A stretch of DNA of 64,000 nt from Symsagittifera roscoffensis (taxonomy: Eukaryota; Xenacoelomorpha; Acoela; Convolutidae), in NCBI RefSeq assembly GCF_963678635.1, contig NC_087068.1, positions 17,363,872 to 17,427,871 of the forward strand, given 5' to 3'. The notes beneath the pieces are model-generated. The model saw only the letters and a list, made by a program, of their open reading frames with translations. It had not been told where the DNA came from and made no database searches. Below, piece after piece: positions 1 through 8,700 of the stretch (its first letter is position 1; each line of letters starts with the position of its first letter). Position numbers and translations under genes: made by a program.

Positions 1-3000
1 AAGGTACTCTGGCTGAGGCCTCTATTCTTCTCCTCCGAGGTGATTCCATGAGGATTCTCTGATCGTCATTTCTTGTATTGCCAGGAGAGCTGCTCTCCGG
101 CAAATTCCGTTTCATCTCCTCAAAGGCTGACGGAGGTTCCAGTGTCGAGATGCCTTCATCCGCTGGCTCAGTCGTTTCCAACGTGTCTGCATTATTCTCA
201 AGATCACTGAAGATATTGAAATCCAGGCTGGATGTTCCTCCTGTCGATGCCCTGTCGTCTTCCCCACCAGCTTGATCTTGTTGCATAGGTTCTTCAGTCT
301 GACGGTTTCCACCCTGTCCGTCATCTCCTTCTGACTTGTCCCTATTCGAGTTCGATGGTCCTTGTTTGTCATTGTCAGCTTCTTCCTGGAATCTCGGTAT
401 GAGCAATGTACCGGCTGATTTATCTTCCTCTTCTCCATGGACCACTTTGATTTCTTCGCAGCCGAAGGGTGCTAGGAAAATTCTCGTCTGCAATATTCCC
501 GCAACTTTCATCTCTTTTCTCACACTGGTCAGGATTACTGAGGCTTCAGGCAATTCAGTCCTGCCTCTCATCCTCATTGGAGCTAAGCCTAGTCCCCTCC
601 ATTCCTCATCAAATCCTTCAGGCTTGGGAGTAGCGGCGTTGCTTATTCGCCTTCTCGTCGCTTGATCCGTGTACGCAAATCGTGTGTACTGTAACACGGC
701 GGCATTTCTCCCCACGAAGTATGGATCCATCGTCGCCGAGAAATTCCCTACTCTCCTTTCATTGGTTTCGAATGCTCTCAACCTAGGAGTTTGTACTACG
801 GAGACTGCTCCGAGCAACATCCTTCTTATCAGAGGGAATTCGGGGATTGCTTCGGGTAGCTTCTTGTAATCGCCCCAATCCTTCGTCTCTTCTCTCACCT
901 TGTGATACGCTGCTGTGAGACGAGGCACTCTGGTCATTTCGCCATTCGTTTTGTCATAGGGCCTCAGATTCCAAAGCTTTGGAAACACCTCGATGTGCCC
1001 TCTTTCTACTTCTCCCATGCGGTCACAGAAGTGATCGTCAAAATTGATGACTGTCATCTCTGGCTCCGATATTTTCGCAAATAACAGATCTTCACTCATG
1101 AGCTCTCGCAATGCGTGCTGCTCACACCAGTTCAGTGTACTACCGTCCACTGCCGATATGAGGTTCAGGTGCAACACCGACCTCCTATATGCTTCCACTT
1201 TAACGTCAGGGAACGCAAAGGTGACTGCTGGTCCATAGATCACTGTCACGAACTCCGTGACTCCTCTGATCAGCGCCAAGGGATCGATTCTCATAGCTAA
1301 GCTCAAATCTGTTAACAGCGGCATGCCTCCAACATGTCGTCTAACATCTTCCTCTCTTTCAATTGTCTCGTCTTCTCCGGTTCCAAAGCGATTTTGCTGC
1401 AAGAGATACTGGATAAGAGTGTGTCTCAGGTCTCTTATTTTGTTCCACGAGTCTGTGGATTTCTTCATATCCAGATTCCTCACTCTCTCTTTCATCTGCT
1501 CTGGACAACGTGCCAGTTTCATCAGCCCTCCCAAGTTTCCGTGGGTTATTGCGATCAACGTCAAAAGTCCATCTAGTCGCAGGTTCTGTATTCCATCCGT
1601 AAGCAGTATCACCGGTCCTTTCACGAAATTCTCCGCTCCAAATGTTACAAACAGGGCTATTAATTCCACTATCGATACTTTCACTACCGCTTGGAGGAAT
1701 TCCTTTATCAAGTAGTGCGAGACTTTCGGGTAGACTTTTGCCAAGAAGGACGCGGTCCATCCGGCTCCCAACCCTTCTAGCATGCTGTCTGTCCTTTCAA
1801 ATCCCTCCTGTCCTTTCACTTCCTGGGTCCAGAAGGTTTCCAGAGTAATCTGACACATTCTGTTCACGAACTCAGCTGTCTTTTCTCCGGCATTTTCCGC
1901 CAGGTTCACCTCCTTCAACAAGTAGGCGTATATCTTAGTGATCATTACTGGGCCTTGCTGAAAAGCATCTGCACCCAATGCCGCTACTCTCGGATTCAGG
2001 TGTAGCCACTGGTTTGCTTCCGGCTTGGTTCTCAGCACCATCGCTTCCAGATGAGCTCTCGTCTCCAGTGAATTCTTTCTTCTCGTGTCTTCACTCGCCA
2101 CTTCCATTGCTCGGAACCACAAGTCGTTGGACATTGCCGTAATCACTCGATGGTCGTCATCTATTCCTGGTTTCAGTTTGAGTTGCCGACTGAAGTTGGA
2201 CAGTTCCAACCCCAGCACTTCGTCCAACACCAACATGTGTAGCGCGTGGTCCTTGAACCCTCTCATCGCGTTTGAGATATCTGACTATACTGCAGGCAGT
2301 TCAGCCTTAAGTGGCCTCAGGTTCTCCATTTCTATCATGCGATTCGGGGCTGATATGATCACATCATATTTTCCCTCCGAAAGTAAGGCTACCATTGCAT
2401 ACACAAATTTCAGTCCATCCGGGAGATATGCATATCCCGGAGACAACGCAAATACTACTCTCAACGTCACTTTGTTGAATGTTCCCTCCTTTGTCGCGTC
2501 TACCACTTCACCCATTGATTCTAGGATGTCTTTTATCGCGGGCCACACTGCGTTTTCTGCTGTTGCAGGATCTCTGAGCCTGCTCAGAAAACCTCTACTG
2601 TGTAGATGGTCATTGATGCCAGCAAACACAATCGTTATCGGGTTCATCTCTGTCTGCCTCTGTACCCCTATAGCCAATGACACTGATTGCAATAGGTCTA
2701 GGTCAACTGCGGCCAGCATTATGACGTCCGGCCAAAACAAAGACTTAGAGGTGTACACGAACTCTGAATTCGCTACTACCATGATCTTGGCCTTTCTCAT
2801 TTCTGCTTTGTCGTAGGCGGCGAAGATGCTCTCATCTTTCTTTATTGCTGTCAATCCGCCATATCTCTGGGCATCACCATCTTGGTTCACTTGTTTTGGG
2901 TATACTCTCTCCTTCACATGACTAGGTGGTGTCGTCAGTTGCTTGAATATCTTCACGTGTTGTCCAATTGGCGCTCTCGCCGTCAGGAATCTTCCTGGCC

Positions 3001-5377
3001 TTTCCTCACGATTCCTCTCCTCATGGTTCAATCTGACATCCTGCAACGGTCTTGCATTCACAGGTCCCATTGTGTTATTGGAGGGCAGTCCCTCCAAGTC
3101 AGCAAATCTTAAGGCTGTCGTGGAGCTGAAATTTTTGCTAGCGGCTATCAACCAGTCTACGCCGGTTATTGAGTATAATCTGCTGACGGATAGCGTCGCT
3201 CCATTTAGCATCCTCCTTGCATCTTCGATGAAGCTTACTTTCTGCAGGTCCAGCTTCATCAGTTCTTCTTTGTATATGTGCCAGGGAGACGGCATGGGTC
3301 TAGACCATAACAATGAGCCTCTGTTCGGTCTCTCTTCTCGACTGCTACTCGTTGTCTCCGATCTAGTGTCTGATCTGGACGTGCCTGCTACTCCTTCGTT
3401 CGGTTGGTTGACGGGTCCTATCCTTCTCCTAGGATGAATTGTCCTCCTCGTCGGTGCTTCTCCCAACCGATCCTGCACGTCAGTTCTTCGACCTGGTTCG
3501 CTGGAGCTTTGTTGCCGGTAATTTATTGCGGCTGGGACTGTACCCAAACGCGTTTCCAGGTTAGGAGGCACAAAGGTAGTGATCACCGTATCATTCACCG
3601 TTCCCTCTTCCTTCAGTACTCCTGTGTCAGAGAGTTCTGCTTCTAACTCGTCCAACCGTTCTTGGAAGACTCGATTCAACCAAGCTTGTCCCTCGATTGT
3701 GTCAAAGTGGATGCCATCCGAAGTCAGTCTGGCTTGCTCCATGGCTCTCAATTCGTGTTCAATGTCCATAAGGATCATTCTTCCGGCATTTCGATTTGCT
3801 AGGTTTCTTAAGATGTTGTTCCATCTCATGACTCCCTCGTTGTGCCTTCTTCCTGATGCTGTCAGGTTTCTTGCGTTCATTGGCACCGTGCAAACGGTCA
3901 GTACCGCGCAACTGAACTTCTGCCAGAGAGTGGTGAACAAACACACCATCATTGATTCCCACAGTGCTTCCTGCTCGTCTGATCCTCTGGAGATATCATT
4001 CGTCCCAACTAATATCATCACACTGGGTATCCTCCCGGGATTCATCAGCTCCACCATCCGGTATAATTGGGCAATTGTCGCGCCTCCAAAGGCCATCACC
4101 GTGGTGACCCATGAGGTCCTCAAATTCGTTAGCACTCGGACTAAGCTGTCTCCCAATATCAGGTGAGATGTCCCGAGTGGTGGTTGCTGCAGGTTCACAG
4201 CCGGGCTCCAGGTAGCTCGATTGAAGCAGGCTCTCGGATCTGTCTCCGGAACTCCCGTGAAATTATACTTTAATTGATTATTCTTCTGCACGTCCATTAC
4301 ACGAGACACTTTCTTCGCTGGCATCTTCCTTACTTTTCTCTCTGTGATCTTCGAACTCCCCCTGAGTGGCGTCACGTCACTTATCCCTTGTCTGATTATT
4401 GTCTGGGATAGTTTTACTCTGCCCGTATCGTCAATCGTTCCATAGGGTGCCGTCACCCCGGAACCTGGTGCATTCTTGTTAGCGACCAATCGTCCAGCGG
4501 TCTCTATCAGTTTTCTCACTGTCTGTTCTACTACGGGATCACCCAAGGTGTCACTAGGATCCGGGATTGTTACTCGGTTCGTCTCTGCTGGAAGCCGTGT
4601 CTCCGTTGTTTGACTCATTTCTCGAGGTGTCAAGAGCTCCATCGGGGACTGCCCACGAGGAATATCCCTTGCAGGTATCACTTTCTCAATGGACGTCGTC
4701 AACGCCACCTGCTCCGATCGCTCTTTGTATTCCTGCCTTAAGCGTTCGATCTCTTGACCCTGCTTTTTGTTGCAGTCTTCAAACAACTTTCTCCACATGT
4801 CCCGGTCTTCCTCCATCGCCAGCATGGTCTTCGTCATATCGTTTAACTCCTTCTTCGTACTTCTCAACTGATCGTTCATCTCGTCCAGATCTTGTATGGT
4901 TTGGTTCGTCTGAACCTTCTGTGTTACTTTCGCCCCTTTTGGTGGCACAGCTACTCTCAGTGGTGAACCAGACGAGGTCGCCTCGCTGTTCATCTCCTGA
5001 TGCATTCTCGTCAGCCCAGGTTTGGGCTTGGAGGGCATTGGCATCTCACCTGGTTGGTAAGTCCTAGAACTTCCCAACCCAGGCTCATTCGCCAAGTCAC
5101 TCCCTGAGAGAGCCCCGTTTCTCCACCTCATCACTCTCATGTTCGGGCGGTCTAGTACTCCTCTTTCTCCATATGCTGCCATCAACAGGACTTCCGTGGG
5201 GCGGTCCCCACGGTTGTCGTGCCCCAAGATGTTAATCAGGGCGGTCAGCAACATGACCACCTCTGGGTCCTCCAGAGCGAAGTCTCGTTCGATCAGCCGA
5301 CGATAGATCGCATCTACCATCGGTCCTACATATGCCTCTGCCAGGTCCATCAATTCATCCAGGTTGAAATTGTCCAT
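1..5377 (-). pseudogene. ORF3 (N-terminal part) of copy A1: giant accessory protein with SGNH hydrolase domain
   Basis: The start is taken at the ATG at 5377, because the N-terminus (MDNFNLDELM...) matches the N-terminus of element 2's ORF3. Parts in order, by residue: conserved N-terminal region 1-110 with the motif PTEVLLM; coiled coil about 160-225; basic linker; SGNH/GDSL hydrolase domain about 400-580 with block I GDSL (about 407), a block II glycine, block III GTND (about 457) and block V DGIH (about 555); then a second SGNH-like module from about residue 860 with SEF, LFWP and GINDHLH. The family reaction is serine ester hydrolysis (esterase, lipase or acetylesterase); the substrate here is unknown. 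There is no signal peptide or clear transmembrane segment, so an envelope role is not supported. The reading frame is broken about once in this copy and runs off the left edge. It is nearly identical to copy C. Confidence 0.85.
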
Positions 5378-5773
5378 ACTGTTCTTTCCAAGTTTGATTT
5401 GATTTCGATTTCAAGTTTTGACTCAAGTGAGCAATTAAATGATCAATCAGGATCTAGAAAAGAAATCACGACTGTCACCCCTGTCAGTTTCACCTTAATA
5501 TATATCGTTAAAATTTGCCTAAAGACAGTTCAGATAAAAAGATATTTATCCTAAAATTTATTAAAATCAATTGGTTTCTAAAATTTTGGAATTCGACCTA
5601 AGATTGGACAGTCCAAACTTTGGATCTATTCCCAAGATCGTCATTTAGTTGTTCATGGTCACTAACCCCTACTTACCCATGATCTTAATAACCTAACACA
5701 TAACATAACATAACGCACCTCTCACATATTACACACAACTTAGTCTTTGGCCTAACACCCTCTCGCACATCAC
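5378..5773 (-). other. Spacer between pol and ORF3 of copy A1
   Basis: 396 bases without a gene between the pol stop and the ORF3 start. The sequence is AT-rich, with a short TAACATAACATAAC run near 5700. Close to the ORF3 start there is a CAAGTTTTGACTCAAGTGAGCAA stretch that resembles the AGCAACTTGAGT repeat in the matching spacer of element 2. A spliced or separately promoted ORF3 mRNA would have to use this region; I see no convincing signal. Confidence 0.6.
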
Positions 5774-8700
5774 TCAGCCTATACTTAAGTAATATTTCTT
5801 ATGTAGATATACTTGTATGTTCGTATCAGAGAATATCACGTGTACAAGCGCGTACAATTCCCGAGGATGCAGTCTTCCTCTATTTGGATCGTACACTGGA
5901 AGCGAAAGCTCCTTCACGTCCATTTCCACAAGGAAGTCCCTCAGCCTCGTCAAAGACAAGACTAGATTTTCTGGGTCCACGTGTTGCTTCTCTGTCGCCC
6001 TCGTTACCAGGAAGCATAAGTACTTTCTCGGTATTTGCGACACCGCCGGGGGTAAGGCTGCTACGCCCCCTATCCCTGGTCTTTGCTTCCAAAGGAATTC
6101 CACGTTTTTATATTCCCTCTTAAAATCTGCCGCTAGCGCCGTCCTAAAACTCATGTCTGCGGTGATAGCTACCGCACATGTTCTGTTTGTGAGTATGAAA
6201 TCACTGTCTGTTAGTATTATGTTACTAGAATATTCATTTGGTAAATTAAAATATGACTCAACTACCCTGCCTATGTCAGGTTTCTTAGGTTCTTCACCTG
6301 TTTCTGCTTCTAAGTTTCCTGTTTCTCTTGCTATTCTCAATTTTTTTATTATCAAGTTTTCAGTGTGGGTAAGTCCTACCCCCACTCCCCGGACAAAAAT
6401 ATCCATCGGCGTCCTCGTCGATCGCATACCGAGTATTAAGTCAAGATTAGAAGCTGGAATGAGAAGTTGTCCTTCCTGGGCAGCCCAGGAAGGATCATCT
6501 CGTTCGGTCTTAATGTATTTCGCGCTTTCGCGATCTACGTCTTGAATCGTAACGCTGGTCTTTCCAGGGTCTGATGTCATTTCGTTCAGCCACTCTAAGA
6601 CGCGCAGGTTCGTCAGGTCTTGTTCATTTGACTGCTGTTGCTCATCGTCGAACTCCACCTCGGGTTTCGACCAGTCGTCAACCCACTCGTCGTTGTGATC
6701 ATCGACTATGTCAATGTCCTGTGACACTGTTATTTCTTCTAAACCCACTACTTCCTCCACTATTTTCTTTAGATCTATCCTATCCACTACAAAGTCGTCA
6801 CCGTAAGGATTGTATTTCTTTCTTAGTCTCGTCCCGTCTTTCTGACGAGTCTGCATCGTGAACGGAAGATCTGGTTCCATGTTCTTGGGAACCTCTGTCT
6901 GTTCGGAATCCTGCCAATCTTCCTCTGCGTAGGGCAAGGTTTCATCGTCCGCTTCGATCTGTTCGTTTGGATCCAGGTCCAATGGTGTATCCGTACCTTC
7001 CTCTACGACTTCGTTTCCATCGTTCTTCTCCCTGGTGCCTTTTTCATTGACCTCACAAGCAGGATCCATCATTAGATAATCCCCTTCTTCCATGTCTGCA
7101 GGTATACACCAGTCTTCTGTCGATGGATTGTGTGGCTTGATGTTCTCGTAGTGGGCGGCTCGGCCAGTACTCAGTCTATAAAAGCGTCCCTCTTGGTGCA
7201 CCTCTGTAATCATGAAGGGTCCCCTCCACTTCTTCAGAAGCTTTTTTGTCCCTTTCGGTGGTATAACGTTCTGAAATACCCATACGTAGTCTCCCACCGA
7301 GTAAGCCTTTGCACCAGCTGCTTTCTTGTCGAATCTTTTCCTCTGCCTTGCCTGTGCCTGCTGAGTGTTTCGTCTACACAAGTCGTTCAACTCCTGTTGG
7401 CGTCTGATCACATCCCTCACGTAGACCTGTGGGGATGTTTTCTTTCCCTCATACTCTGGGTAGAAGAATGTCAAGGGTAAAGATTTCTCGTGTCCCGTCA
7501 GCATCATGTGTGGACTGACTCCAGTGGTGGAGTGTTGCGTGCTATTATAAGCTCCCATCACCTGTGGAAGGTATCTGTCCCAATCGGTCATATACCTGGA
7601 ACAGTATACTCTCAGCATCGATACTAACGTCCTATTCTGTCTTTCCACTAAGCCATTCGTCTGAGGGTGGTATGTCGTGGAGTGAGCCTGAGCGACTTGT
7701 GACCGTCTCATAAGCTCTTTCGTCAGCTCGCCTACGAAAGCCGTTCCATTGTCCGATTGAAACGTCATTGGACATCCATGTCTTGCTATCCACGTATTGA
7801 TCAGGTGGTCGCATGTCTCTTCCGCTGAGGCAGTTATGCAGGGCACGGCCTCTGCATACTTCGTGAAGTGATCTATCATGACCAAGACTTGGTTGTAACC
7901 GCTGTCTGTCATGCATATCTTCTGGTGATCTATCTGCACCACCTCGTTGAATTCAGACGACTCAATTGATTGTAAAGGAAATCGCAACTTCCTAGGATCC
8001 TTGACCTGTTGGCATGACAGACATGCTGTCACCCATTTCTCGCATGCCTTTTTCATCCCAGGCCACTCAAAGCGCTTCAGGATCCTCTGATACACTTTGT
8101 CGATCCCTTGATGGCCCATCTGATCATGCGACCTGAATAATAGTTCTGTCTGATAGAGTTGCGGCAACACTATCGCGTTATATTTGTATAAGACCTTGTC
8201 TTCTTCTCTTCTCCTGCAAGCCACGATCCCGTCCTTGTTCAGATATAATCTCCCCTCCTTCTGCATGAAGTATTGTCTCAGGATCCTATAGCTGTCTTCT
8301 TCCAGATCACCTTTGTCAGGTGCACCGTTTTCTATCCACCTTTTTAGGTTGCTTGTCATGCGATCATTTCTCTGCGCCCTTAGAAGGTCCGAGAGTCTGT
8401 ATCTCGCCTTCAAGTACGTCTTCATGACTCTCATCTGACTGTTCAGCTCGTTGGGCTGATGTGTGTCTTCTTCCATCTTAACGCACCAAATCTTCGCCAA
8501 CGGTTGTGTTTCTTGTTGAAACGGCTGAAGATCAGTCCTGACTACCTCTTTCTGCGGCAACAGGCTTATCGAACGTTTCGATACCGCTATCGTTTCTAAG
8601 TCATCCGCTGCGTTGTCAAAGACTCTTTCGCTTGGTATTAGGTAGCGATCACTGTCAGGATCCTGGTACACCTCTCTGTCCAGGTTTCTCGCCCGAGTTT

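Noticed and set aside
1-5377. ORF3 as an envelope gene
   Set aside because: No signal peptide, furin-like site, or transmembrane anchor was seen, and SGNH motifs are clear.
5774-6092. dUTPase or chromodomain at the ends of pol
   Set aside because: The C-terminal motifs fit a macro domain rather than a chromodomain, and the pol N-terminal strand-rich part lacks dUTPase motifs.
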